A stretch of 11,109 nt of DNA from JBJFCE01 sp964437825. GTDB lineage: Bacteria; Bacillota; Clostridia; Lachnospirales; Lachnospiraceae. The notes under the pieces are model-generated. The model was not told the origin of the DNA and ran no database searches. It was given only the letters and a program-made list of their open reading frames with translations. Below are positions 1-7,533 of the stretch, one piece after another. The stretch spans positions 1 to 11,109 of the forward strand of contig CAYTIH010000068.1 of NCBI GenBank assembly GCA_964437825.1. Reading direction: 5' to 3'. Each line of letters starts with the position of its first letter. Position 1 is the stretch's first letter. Made by a program: the position numbers and the translations under genes.

Positions 1-16
1 GAACCGCAACGATGAT

Positions 17-45
17 ATCTTATCACTCGGTTTTTCACATGTCAA
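17..45 (-). promoter_or_regulatory. Sigma-A promoter P2, firing leftward out of the window
   Basis: On the minus strand, a perfect -35 box TTGACA (positions 40-45) is followed by a 17-base spacer and a -10 box TAAGAT (17-22). Transcription would start near position 10 and leave the window. No coding start is visible downstream before the edge, so the product is unknown. Together with the second promoter at 142-170 this is a tandem arrangement of the kind seen before rRNA or tRNA operons. Confidence 0.8.
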
Positions 46-72
46 CAGCTTTTTTATCTTTTTTCAGGCACT

Positions 73-90
73 TTTCAAATCGCTTTGAAA
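73..90. repeat. Short inverted repeat between the two promoters
   Basis: TTTCAAA (73-79) and TTTGAAA (84-90) form a perfect 7-bp inverted repeat with a 4-base centre. It lies in the leader between promoter P1 and promoter P2. It could be an operator or a weak hairpin; nothing decides between these. Confidence 0.35.
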
Positions 91-141
91 CTCTTTCAAA
101 TGCCGGAAAAAACTCCACTACTTTTTTCGCGGTGGGTTTTT

Positions 142-170
142 ATAATAGCATTCCTGTTTTTATTTGTCAA
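142..170 (-). promoter_or_regulatory. Sigma-A promoter P1, firing leftward
   Basis: On the minus strand, a perfect -35 box TTGACA (165-170), a 17-base spacer and a -10 box TATTAT (142-147). Immediately upstream is a strongly A+T-rich tract with repeated blocks, which could act as an UP element or protein-binding array. It lies about 125 bases upstream of promoter P2 and fires in the same direction, so both drive the same unit beyond the left edge. Confidence 0.8.
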
Positions 171-173
171 TAC

Positions 174-313
174 ATTTTAACTATTTTTTAGTTGTAGTTT
201 CAAGTTGTGGGTTTGTAAGATTTTAACTATTTTCAAGTTGTAAGATTTTAACTATTTCGAGTATGTGTTTTTGTTCAATAATATTGCAAGCAATTTTTCT
301 GTTTCGAGTATGT
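174..313. repeat. Degenerate AT-rich direct repeats upstream of promoter P1
   Basis: The 11-mer ATTTTAACTAT occurs three times, at 174-184, 220-230 and 245-255. The last two sit in near-identical 24-25-base tandem units (213-237 and 238-261) beginning TTGTAAGATTTTAACTAT. A second 12-mer, TTTCGAGTATGT, occurs at 255-266 and 302-313. The first 11-mer ends 4 bases upstream of the -35 box of P1, and the array extends about 140 bases upstream of that promoter. There is no gene in 1-345; apart from these repeats and the two promoters I see nothing else in it. Confidence 0.7.
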
Positions 314-345
314 CATTTTCACTGTTTCTGAGCATGCGGAAATGA

Positions 346-813
346 TCATAAAAAGAATCTTGTAAAAGGATTCTTTTCACTTAAATAAGAAAGAACCGGA
401 TCTTCTGCAATCTGTTCAAGCCACTGGGCACTGTAACCGGCAATATCATACTTTGCGATTGCAATAAACAGCGCCCATACAATCAGAACGCCCTCCGCAA
501 TCCCGATGACCATGCCCGCAAAGCTGTTAATTCCGTGAATCACCGGCAGTTTGGTCAAAACCTTCAGGGACGCAATCATCAGCTTAAAGATCTGCGCCAG
601 AAAAGCGAGCGCTACGAAAAAAATAAAAGCCTGCACAATTCCGCTGGTGTTGTGTTCCACATAGCTTCCGATCATTCTGATGATTAAGGCCAATCCAAAT
701 AAAGACAATATCACCGAGATCAGTGACGCAATCTCCATCGCAATCCCTTTACAATGTCCCCTATACGCAAATATCAAAACAATAATTATAACAATCCCTA
801 ATGCAACGCTCAT
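346..813 (-). CDS. CvpA-family integral membrane protein
   Basis: This 155-residue protein is almost entirely membrane-embedded. Four hydrophobic segments are visible at about 2-17, 24-46, 58-80 and 97-120, followed by a short polar tail. The family pattern is recognisable: an early YRGHCKG turn after the first segment and a KLPVIHGINSFAGMVIG stretch leading into the fourth. CvpA of Escherichia coli was named for its need in colicin V production; the family is now linked more generally to envelope function, but its molecular activity is not settled. The ATG at 811-813 has GGGGA seven bases upstream. It is the last gene of a three-gene minus-strand cluster, 61 bases after the DUF5711 gene, so it is probably co-transcribed with it and the LysM protein gene. 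Family assignment is fairly secure; function is not. Confidence 0.8.
   Translation of the reverse strand: MSVALGIVIIIVLIFAYRGHCKGIAMEIASLISVILSLFGLALIIRMIGSYVEHNTSGIVQAFIFFVALAFLAQIFKLMIASLKVLTKLPVIHGINSFAGMVIGIAEGVLIVWALFIAIAKYDIAGYSAQWLEQIAEDPVLSYLSEKNPFTRFFL
350..377 (-). terminator. Possible weak terminator overlapping the end of the CvpA-family gene
   Basis: On the minus strand AAAAGAATC and GATTCTTTT form a 9-bp, A+T-rich stem with a 9-base loop (351-359 and 369-377), and the run continues into TTTTT (350-354). The stem covers the last codons of the gene. It has the shape of an intrinsic terminator, but the stem has few GC pairs, so its strength is doubtful. No better terminator is visible before the leftward promoters. 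Confidence 0.35.
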
Positions 814-874
814 CTGTATTTCCCCATTTTGCGCTTTTCCATACCTCTATCATGTATTTTTACGCTTATGCTTT

Positions 875-2092
875 CTATTTTAAAGTAAGATTCTGTATCT
901 TATTTCTGCTGACCAGAGTCAGCTTTTCTTTTGTCGAACCCGGAATCAGGCACTCAACATTCATTTCAAAATCGCCCGAAAACTTTAATGTCCCCTTCAT
1001 ATTATAAATATCGCAGCCGCTTTCATTATATATGTATACAAGTCCATTGCCGAAAACAATGTCCGAATATTCCCTGTCAAATTTATACTGCTGCACCATA
1101 GCGCCCGATGTATCGTAGGTGTCCATTTTATATTTGCTGGAGCCATCCGTATTCAGATAAACCAATCCTATGTAATTCTCACTATAGTATACATTCCGAA
1201 CTTCTTCCGAAAGAATAATCTCTTTCGTACTGGATGGAATCTGTTTGCCGCTGTAAAGCATCAGACGATTATCCGCCACCGCAAACGAGTCTTCCTCATT
1301 CATAAAACGAACCATCGGGACAATGGCATCACTATAGCTGAAGCCGCTCACAAGATTGTCCTGATAATTATCTCCTACTTCCTGCAGATTATAAAAAGCG
1401 ACTCTGGAAGTAAGTACACCGCTGTCTGTATACAAATAGGAAACGGCCATCATCAGACTGTCATCCGATATTGCAACATTCAGAGGATATCCAAAGGAAG
1501 ACATACTGGTCTGCGCCCATAGCAATACCGATCCATCCTTATTATACAAATAAATCCAGGTGATCGGGTTGTCATCAAGCACGGCAATGACGGTTCCTTT
1601 TTCTGACACATCCAGTGCGCGGATCGGCATTCTGGTGTCAATCGTCCCTTGTGTTCCCGACGAATCCATCACATAGATCATCGTACCGTTATAATCCCCG
1701 ATCGCTGTATAATCTCCCCGCAGAGCTACAACCGGATTCTGCATTTCAAAGGACTGGTTCCAAAGCGTCTTTCCCTTCGTACTGGTACAGACCGCGCCAT
1801 CCTTACTATAAGTCAGCAGATTTCCGTGATACGGCAGAATCTCAATCCCGCTGTTATCCGTCCATTCCACTTCCGAAGTAACGGTATATCCGGAATAAAC
1901 CTTATTGTTTGCATAAATAATATAGACCGCTACAAATGCCGCAACCAGTATTACAGCCAGCAAGGCTCTGTAAAAAATCGTCAGACGATGCCGGCGTATT
2001 TTTTTCTTGAAGTTTTCTTTTTCCTCTGTTTTTGTACTTTTCAAAACCCTCGGATAAGTACCGTTTCCTCGGAATTTGCGTATCTCAGACAT
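875..2092 (-). CDS. DUF5711 family membrane-anchored, propeller-like protein
   Basis: From the preferred start this is a 405-residue protein. It has a basic cytoplasmic N-terminus (about 1-38, with the cluster KKKIRRHR), one transmembrane segment (about 39-60) and a large extracytoplasmic domain. That domain is made of repeated short beta-strand blocks of the kind SKDGAVCTSTKGKTLWNQ and YLYNKDGSVLLWAQ, which suggest a beta-propeller related to PQQ/WD-type repeats. It matches the DUF5711 type found in Lachnospiraceae; no biochemical role is established. The start at 2090-2092 has GAGGG six bases upstream. An in-frame ATG at 2159-2161 would add 23 residues and also has GAGGG four bases upstream, only 10 bases after the previous gene, so the longer form cannot be excluded. 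It sits between the LysM gene and the CvpA-family gene and probably works at the same membrane site. Confidence 0.8.
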   Translation of the reverse strand: MSEIRKFRGNGTYPRVLKSTKTEEKENFKKKIRRHRLTIFYRALLAVILVAAFVAVYIIYANNKVYSGYTVTSEVEWTDNSGIEILPYHGNLLTYSKDGAVCTSTKGKTLWNQSFEMQNPVVALRGDYTAIGDYNGTMIYVMDSSGTQGTIDTRMPIRALDVSEKGTVIAVLDDNPITWIYLYNKDGSVLLWAQTSMSSFGYPLNVAISDDSLMMAVSYLYTDSGVLTSRVAFYNLQEVGDNYQDNLVSGFSYSDAIVPMVRFMNEEDSFAVADNRLMLYSGKQIPSSTKEIILSEEVRNVYYSENYIGLVYLNTDGSSKYKMDTYDTSGAMVQQYKFDREYSDIVFGNGLVYIYNESGCDIYNMKGTLKFSGDFEMNVECLIPGSTKEKLTLVSRNKIQNLTLK

Positions 2093-2171
2093 GTATTTCC
2101 CTCGTTTATTTACGGAAACCCTCTGTTCCCTTTTATCCGTGACTCTCCTATAGGATAACATAAATCCCTCA

Positions 2172-3608
2172 TTATGGCAGTAAAATTTTTTGTCCGATTG
2201 AAATTGTGTCCGGATCGGTAATACCGTTCAGTCTGCATATCTCGGATACTTTCGACCGATCCTGGTAAAAAGAATAACAAATACTTGACAGCGTATCACC
2301 CTGTTTTACGATATATTCCCGGTAGCTTACGGTCTGTGTCTGAAGCTCCGCCTGCTGTACGGTATCCTCAGCCGCGCTCTCCGGCCCCTGCGTCCCGTTC
2401 TCATTCGCACTCCCGGCATCATCTGCCGTTTCCATATCCTGTACCTCGCTTCCGTCCGTATCTTTACCCGCGTCTTCTGCATTTTGACCGTCATCCGACA
2501 TTTCCGAATCCTGTACTTCCTCATGATTCAACGCTTCATTTTCGGGATCATAGATAGGCAGATTCATATTCTGCGGATCTGCTACAGCTTCCCGGACGCC
2601 GGTGCTTTCTCCCTCTTTCTCTCCCGATACCTCGTTTTCCTTCTGTTGTGCGGTTTCTTCACTGTTTGCAGAAATATCCGGTCCGCTGAAATTCCCGGTA
2701 AAATTCTTCATCGTAACCTCAAGCTCTTTCATCTTCTCATAATTATTGATACCGGTAATTCCTATAACGCAGGCACAAACCAAAATCAGGCATGCGGCGC
2801 ATTCCGTAATCGGGAATAATCCGGACTTCCTTTTAATCCTTCGAAGATAATTCCGTCCGTCAGACTCCTCTCTGGAATATCCGTTTCGGACAAATGCTTC
2901 CTTTCCGTCTTTGTTTTCTTCAAAAGCTCCCCGTTCGTTTCCTCCATCTTCGTTCTTTTCCCGGGGCTGCCGCTCACTTTCGGAAACACCAAGCCCTCTC
3001 AGTTTCTCATGCCAAGTGATCAAATAATTTTGCATTTTTTCGTTTTTATCGTAATAAATATAATAATTTTCCAGCTGCTCAACCGCTCCATAAGAGGAAA
3101 CGTAGAAACTCCTGATGCCATCCTCTTTCCCCGCCAGCATGACAAATTGTATCTGCCGCCTGCTCCAATCGGACGGCAGCGGGTTCTCGCCTTCTCTTTG
3201 CAAATTTTGATCTTCCTTGGCGTCATACTTTTCAGACAGCAGCTGTCGTATCCTGCTATCCGGAATCTGCTGCACCTGAGTATCCATAACCAGCCGCCCG
3301 ATCATTCTCATCCCCGGGAAAAAATTATGTAAATCCTCATCCATCCTGCATTTGGCTTTTTCGGTAAAAGTCCGGTCTGCCGGCTCTATTTCCTCAGAGT
3401 CAGCGACAACACCTTCTATTACAATGCTGATCCGCTGCGCATCTTCATAAATCCTTCCAAGGCAGATTCCCTGCCTGATACAGGTACCCATGGTCCTGGC
3501 AAATTGTGAAATAAAGGTAGCCGCATAATCTTCAATAAATATACTGATATGACTATGGCTCTCCCCAATCTGTCTGATATTCTTAGGTACAATCCACACA
3601 TCCTCCAT
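2172..3608 (-). CDS. Single-pass membrane protein with C-terminal LysM domain
   Basis: From the start chosen here this is a 478-residue protein. Residues 1 to about 205 form a folded domain that opens MEDVWIVPKNIRQIGE and that I do not recognise. A charged linker (about 206-264) follows, then a transmembrane segment (about 265-286, PITECAACLILVCACVIGIT). A long acidic, low-complexity extracellular linker (about 305-425) leads to a C-terminal LysM domain (about 431-478) with the typical YIVKQGDTLSSIC start and ISIGQKILLP end. LysM binds the GlcNAc backbone of peptidoglycan, so the protein should link the cytoplasmic domain to the cell wall. The frame stays open up to 3713, but that ATG lies inside the galM terminator; the ATG at 3606-3608 has AAGG six bases upstream and is preferred. 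It is the first gene of the cluster with DUF5711 and CvpA-family genes. Confidence 0.8.
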   Translation of the reverse strand: MEDVWIVPKNIRQIGESHSHISIFIEDYAATFISQFARTMGTCIRQGICLGRIYEDAQRISIVIEGVVADSEEIEPADRTFTEKAKCRMDEDLHNFFPGMRMIGRLVMDTQVQQIPDSRIRQLLSEKYDAKEDQNLQREGENPLPSDWSRRQIQFVMLAGKEDGIRSFYVSSYGAVEQLENYYIYYDKNEKMQNYLITWHEKLRGLGVSESERQPREKNEDGGNERGAFEENKDGKEAFVRNGYSREESDGRNYLRRIKRKSGLFPITECAACLILVCACVIGITGINNYEKMKELEVTMKNFTGNFSGPDISANSEETAQQKENEVSGEKEGESTGVREAVADPQNMNLPIYDPENEALNHEEVQDSEMSDDGQNAEDAGKDTDGSEVQDMETADDAGSANENGTQGPESAAEDTVQQAELQTQTVSYREYIVKQGDTLSSICYSFYQDRSKVSEICRLNGITDPDTISIGQKILLP

Positions 3609-3666
3609 TTCGAACCTTCTTTCCCGCGCACGAACAGCACCTGATACGCATATCTTCTTTATGGGG

Positions 3667-3675
3667 ACTATACCA
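3667..3675 (-). promoter_or_regulatory. Candidate extended -10 promoter for the LysM-DUF5711-CvpA cluster
   Basis: On the minus strand TGGTATAGT reads as an extended -10 element (TGnTATAGT) 58 bases upstream of the LysM gene ATG and just downstream of the galM terminator. No good -35 box is found at 16-18 bases. Its position, right after a terminator and before an apparent first gene, is the main support. Confidence 0.45.
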
Positions 3676-3696
3676 CATTTCTCCGGAAAAAAAGGT

Positions 3697-3732
3697 AAAA
3701 AAGCGCGATACATGCAAAATGTACCGCGCTTT
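3697..3732 (-). terminator. Intrinsic terminator after galM
   Basis: Read on the minus strand, AAAGCGCGGTACAT (3719-3732) pairs with ATGTATCGCGCTTT (3700-3713), a 14-bp stem with one G-U pair and a 5-base loop. It is followed directly by TTTTTT (3697-3702). The stem starts 45 bases downstream of the galM stop codon. It should separate the galM operon from the LysM cluster. Confidence 0.88.
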
Positions 3733-3776
3733 CGTAAGGATATATTTAATTTTCGGGCTGGCTGCCTTTAGATCGC

Positions 3777-4817
3777 CTAGAAAAATTTATAAACAGTTGT
3801 ATAATCATACTTTCTCTCCGGTCCAAAAACCGTACTTGGAAATTCCGGGTGATTCGGCGTATCCGGGAAAAACTGCGTCTCCATCGCAACGCCCGTTCTG
3901 CGTTCATAAACTGCCCCGCCTTTTGCAGTCTGCTTTTTTATAAAGTTTCCGGTATAAATTTGTAAGCCCGGCAGATTTGTGTAAATCTCCATATTTCTTC
4001 CGGAACGCTCCGAACGCAATCTGGCCGCAAGCTGCATACTGCCATCATAATGATCCAGTACAAAATTATGATCATATCCGCCGACGAGTTTTGTCTGCGG
4101 ATCATCTCCGTCAATATCTCTGCCGATCTTCTTTTCTGTTGTAAAATCAAGCGCCGTACCCTTGACCGGCACAATCGTTCCAACCGGAATCCCCCCCGCA
4201 AGCAAAGGGGTATATGCCCCTGCATGAATCCATAATGTATGGTCATGAATCAATCCCTGGTCATGCCCGTCCAGATTAAAGTAGGCATGATTTGTCAGAT
4301 TTAAAATCGTATTTTGATCGGTCTGCACTTCATAATGCAGTTTTAACTCATTTTCTTCCGTTAACGTATATGTCAAACGATAGGTTCTGTTTCCGGGAAG
4401 TCCTGCTTCTTTGTCCGGACTTTCCACCGTCAATACCAGCCCGTCCTGCGTTTCCTGCGCCTTCCATACTTTTTTGGAAATTCCGAGCTTTTCATCTGTA
4501 TGTAAATTGTTCTCTCCGTCATTGACCGACAGCTGAATTTTCTTTCCGTCCAGCACAAAAGAAGCGCCGCCGATCCGGTTGCAGTTTGGCCCAATGGTAG
4601 CGCCGAAATTATCCGTATTTACGGTATACGGTTCCATACTGTCATAGCCAAGTGTCACATCTGTCAGTTTTCCCTCCTGATCAGGCACAAACAGATTTAC
4701 AAGGCTGGCACCGTAAGTCATAACATCCGCACGCATACCCTTCTGATTCGTAATGCTGTAAAGCTCGACCTCCGTTCCGTCCGGTGCTTTACCGAAAATA
4801 CTTTTCGTAATTGTCAT
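3777..4817 (-). CDS. galM: Aldose 1-epimerase (mutarotase)
   Basis: This 346-residue protein should interconvert the alpha and beta anomers of aldoses such as galactose and glucose, feeding galactose into the Leloir pathway in the cytoplasm. The family's active-site positions are all present: NNLH with His106, NHAYFN with the catalytic acid His177, GGYDHNF with Asp249, and METQFFPDTPNHP with the catalytic base Glu313. The NCNRIGGASF block (78-87) is also typical, and the length is normal. The ATG at 4815-4817 has GAGGGAG about 11 bases upstream, a rather long spacing. It is the last gene of the run, 102 bases after recR, with no clear terminator or consensus promoter in the gap, so it is probably transcribed from upstream. 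No galK or galT is in the window. Confidence 0.93.
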   Translation of the reverse strand: MTITKSIFGKAPDGTEVELYSITNQKGMRADVMTYGASLVNLFVPDQEGKLTDVTLGYDSMEPYTVNTDNFGATIGPNCNRIGGASFVLDGKKIQLSVNDGENNLHTDEKLGISKKVWKAQETQDGLVLTVESPDKEAGLPGNRTYRLTYTLTEENELKLHYEVQTDQNTILNLTNHAYFNLDGHDQGLIHDHTLWIHAGAYTPLLAGGIPVGTIVPVKGTALDFTTEKKIGRDIDGDDPQTKLVGGYDHNFVLDHYDGSMQLAARLRSERSGRNMEIYTNLPGLQIYTGNFIKKQTAKGGAVYERRTGVAMETQFFPDTPNHPEFPSTVFGPERKYDYTTVYKFF

Positions 4818-4919
4818 AGCTAGGTTTTCTCCCTCATTGATTATCGTTCTTTTTCAGCGTATTTTTCCGTCCGCCGACTATGCTCCGTGATTGACGCTCC
4901 GGCCTTTTGTCCTGTTTTC

Positions 4920-5516
4920 TTACATTTCCGTTCTGCCCTCAAGCGCCCGCAGCAGCGTAACCTCATCGATATATTCCAGATCTCCGCCCACGGGAACTCC
5001 GCTGGCAATACGTGTGACCCGGATTCCCGTATTTCCGATCAGCTTACGGATATACATGGCTGTCGTTTCACCTTCCAGGCTTGAATTGGTTGCAATGATT
5101 ACCTCATGCACATCCCCTTCCAAACGTTTCATCAATTCTTTTAATTTGATATCATTTGGTCCGACCCCAAGCATCGGCGAAATCGCTCCATGCAGAACAT
5201 GATATACGCCCTCATATTTGCCTGTTTTTTCATACGCCGCCAGATCCCTTGTATTCTCCACCACCATGATCGTGGAATGATCTCTTTTCGCATTTGCGCA
5301 AACCGGACAAATATCCTGATCGGTCAGCGTATAACATTCCTGACAATACCGGACATTTTCCTTTGCCGTCGTGATGGCCTGAACAAGACGGCCTACTTTG
5401 TCCTTTGGCATATTGATGATATGAAAGGCCAGACGCTGTGCCGACTTAGCTCCGATTCCGGGCAAAGAAGAAAGTTCTTCAATTAGTCGATTAATATGCC
5501 CACTATATAAGTCCAT
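4920..5516 (-). CDS. recR: Recombination mediator protein RecR
   Basis: RecR (198 residues) forms ring-like oligomers that, with RecO and RecF, help load RecA on single-stranded gaps during recombinational repair. The N-terminal helix-hairpin-helix motif LPGIGAKSAQRLA (18-30) binds DNA. A four-cysteine zinc finger follows (Cys58, Cys61, Cys70, Cys73, as CQEC and CPVC). The Toprim domain starts at about residue 81 with VVEN (Glu87). The C-terminal GVPVGGDLEYIDEVTL stretch is a family signature. The length is standard. The ATG at 5514-5516 overlaps the ybaB stop codon in the sequence TGATG, and a GGAGG lies upstream inside ybaB, which points to translational coupling. The dnaX-ybaB-recR order is widely conserved. 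Confidence 0.97.
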   Translation of the reverse strand: MDLYSGHINRLIEELSSLPGIGAKSAQRLAFHIINMPKDKVGRLVQAITTAKENVRYCQECYTLTDQDICPVCANAKRDHSTIMVVENTRDLAAYEKTGKYEGVYHVLHGAISPMLGVGPNDIKLKELMKRLEGDVHEVIIATNSSLEGETTAMYIRKLIGNTGIRVTRIASGVPVGGDLEYIDEVTLLRALEGRTEM

Positions 5517-5854
5517 CAGAAAGAAAGACCTCCGGTCATCTTGCCCATCAGGGCAGCGCTTTCTTCCTCTGCCTGACGCAGCGCTTCATTTGCTGCTGCA
5601 ACAATCAAATCCTGAAGCATTTCAATATCCTCCGGGTCCACAACCTCAGGGGTCAATTCTACTTTCACGATTTCTTTTTTACCGGTTACGGTCACCTTAA
5701 CCGCACCGCCGCCTGCCGCCGAAGTAAATTCTTTGGTCTCCAGCTCCTTCTGGCTTTCTTCCATCTGACGCTGCATCCTCTGCGCCTGCTTCATCAGATT
5801 GTTCATGTTTCCGGGCATTCCCATTCCTCCGGGAAATCCTCCGCGTTTCGCCAT
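5516..5854 (-). CDS. ybaB: YbaB/EbfC family nucleoid-associated protein
   Basis: This 112-residue protein belongs to the YbaB/EbfC family, small dimeric proteins that bind DNA and are found between dnaX and recR in very many bacteria. After a Gly/Met-rich N-terminus (about 1-16) there is a helical, Gln/Glu-rich segment (about 18-44, MKQAQRMQRQMEESQKELE). The conserved AAGGGAVKVTVTGKKE core (47-62) and a C-terminal helix rich in Ala and Glu follow. The start at 5852-5854 has a strong GAAGGAGG about eight bases upstream. It lies 53 bases after dnaX and overlaps recR by one base, so the three are almost certainly one transcript. A short 6-bp inverted repeat (TTATGA/TCATAA, 5879-5897) in the dnaX-ybaB gap has no run of T and is not a terminator. 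Confidence 0.95.
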   Translation of the reverse strand: MAKRGGFPGGMGMPGNMNNLMKQAQRMQRQMEESQKELETKEFTSAAGGGAVKVTVTGKKEIVKVELTPEVVDPEDIEMLQDLIVAAANEALRQAEEESAALMGKMTGGLSF

Positions 5855-5907
5855 GTTTCATATCCTCCTTCTATTTGCTTATGAATATTTATCATAAACA
5901 CTTTGCC

Positions 5908-7506
5908 TTAAAAGTCTTCCGGTTCTTCCTCGTCCTCTTCCTCAATTTCCATATGAATTAAGGTAGACAGATCCACATAATGATCCTCAAAACGCATATC
6001 CTCATGCAGCGCCTGAACATCCACCTCAACCTGTTTCCCGATAAAATTAGCAATCAGGGTTTGAAGCTGTTCCTGATGCTCCTTTTCCTGAGTAAAATAA
6101 TCGGACATAATACCGTCGGGAAGCACAAGCATTAAGCGGTTATCCCCCGCCAGGCTGAGCTTTGCGTTCTGTAAATACAGCTTCATGGGCTGTCCGGCTT
6201 TCCCCACAATTGCCTGCCAATTGCCGACTACCTGCTCCACTTCCTCAGGGATTGCCTTGGGAAGCTCCTGTTTTACCTTAGGCGGTGCAGATACAGGCAC
6301 TGCCGCTCCCTGTAATCCGCCTTGTCCCTGCGGCGCACCGGTTACAACCACACCTTTTTCCACCTTATCCTCAAGCACGCGTATCCGGTCCAAAATACTG
6401 TCTTTTTTGGCTTCCATTTGGGGACGGCACAGCTTGATTAGCGCTACTTCCGTCAGGACTCTTTTCTGCGGCGCATACTTGATCTGTCCCGACAGTTCGG
6501 AAAAGATTCTGATATATCGAATGATTGCGTCGGTTTCCAGCATTTGCGCTTCTTCCTGAAGCAGCTTCATATTTTCCGATGATATATCTATGACCTCGGA
6601 AGGGTCCTCCGAGGTTTTTACCAGCAGAAGATTTCTCAAATACCATGTGAAATCCGTAATAAACTGAGTCAGTTCCCGCCCCTGAACAATCATGGCGTCA
6701 AGAAGATCAATACAGCCCAGTACATTTTTATCCAGAATATGCCGCAGCAGCTGCGAAAATATGCCGGTATCCACCGCTCCGAGCACATCCAGTACCTTAT
6801 CATACGTTAATTCGTTTCCGAAATGGAATGCGATACACTGGTCAAGCAGGCTAAGTGCATCACGCATGGAACCGTCCGCCGCCTTCGCAATATAGCGCAG
6901 TGCTTTTTCTTCAACCGGAACCTGCTCTTTATCCATCAGTTCCCGGAGCCTTCCCACAATGGTATCAATACTGATTCTCTTAAAATCATAGCGCTGGCAT
7001 CTGGACAAAATTGTAATCGGAATCTTGTGCACTTCGGTCGTCGCCAAAATAAAAATAACATAGGAGGGAGGTTCCTCAAGCGTTTTCAGCAGCGCGTTAA
7101 ATGCGCCGATAGAAAGCATATGCACCTCATCGATAATATAAACCTTGTATTTTCCTTCCGCCGGGGAATACGACACTCCATCCACGATTTCCCTGATATT
7201 GTCCACACCGTTATTGGACGCAGCATCTATCTCTATCACATTCATGCTGACGCCTGCGGCAATCGCCTTACAGGCGGGACATTCTCCACAAGGGCTGCCA
7301 TCCACAGGATTCTCACAATTCACTGCTTTTGCAAAAACCTTTGCAATTGTGGTTTTACCGGTTCCCCTGGTTCCACAAAACAGATATGCATGGCCGATTC
7401 TATCCGCCTGTATCTGATTTTTGAGGGTCGTAACAATATGATCCTGACCCTTGACATCTTCAAAATTATCCGGTCTAAACTTCCGGTATAATGCAACATA
7501 CGACAT
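5908..7506 (-). CDS. dnaX: DNA polymerase III subunit gamma/tau
   Basis: DnaX is the ATPase motor of the clamp loader that places the beta clamp on primed DNA. In its 532 residues the AAA+ parts are clear: Walker A GTRGTGKT (45-52), a zinc module with Cys64, Cys73, Cys76 and Cys79, Walker B IIDEVH (124-129), sensor 1 at LATT (154-157), the SRC motif with Arg169, and sensor 2 GSMRD (212-216). The clamp-loader collar domain runs to about residue 365. A variable linker and a tau-like tail follow, ending in a very acidic stretch (about 521-532). It is shorter than E. coli tau (643 residues), as is usual for Clostridia. A run of six A (6403-6408) lies at Lys367-Lys368, where a -1 slip would give a short gamma-like form; this is untested. 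The ATG is 27 bases after pfkA, with a weak site (TAGG). Confidence 0.97.
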   Translation of the reverse strand: MSYVALYRKFRPDNFEDVKGQDHIVTTLKNQIQADRIGHAYLFCGTRGTGKTTIAKVFAKAVNCENPVDGSPCGECPACKAIAAGVSMNVIEIDAASNNGVDNIREIVDGVSYSPAEGKYKVYIIDEVHMLSIGAFNALLKTLEEPPSYVIFILATTEVHKIPITILSRCQRYDFKRISIDTIVGRLRELMDKEQVPVEEKALRYIAKAADGSMRDALSLLDQCIAFHFGNELTYDKVLDVLGAVDTGIFSQLLRHILDKNVLGCIDLLDAMIVQGRELTQFITDFTWYLRNLLLVKTSEDPSEVIDISSENMKLLQEEAQMLETDAIIRYIRIFSELSGQIKYAPQKRVLTEVALIKLCRPQMEAKKDSILDRIRVLEDKVEKGVVVTGAPQGQGGLQGAAVPVSAPPKVKQELPKAIPEEVEQVVGNWQAIVGKAGQPMKLYLQNAKLSLAGDNRLMLVLPDGIMSDYFTQEKEHQEQLQTLIANFIGKQVEVDVQALHEDMRFEDHYVDLSTLIHMEIEEEDEEEPEDF

Positions 7507-7533
7507 GTAAATACCTATGCCTTTATCAAACTT

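Noticed and set aside
4818..4919. Separate promoter for galM in the recR-galM gap
   Set aside because: A GATAAT is present on the minus strand but no -35 box lies at a suitable distance, and no terminator separates galM from recR.
6823..7491. A 222-codon open frame on the plus strand inside dnaX
   Set aside because: It lies opposite the conserved AAA+ domain of dnaX and has no recognisable domain.
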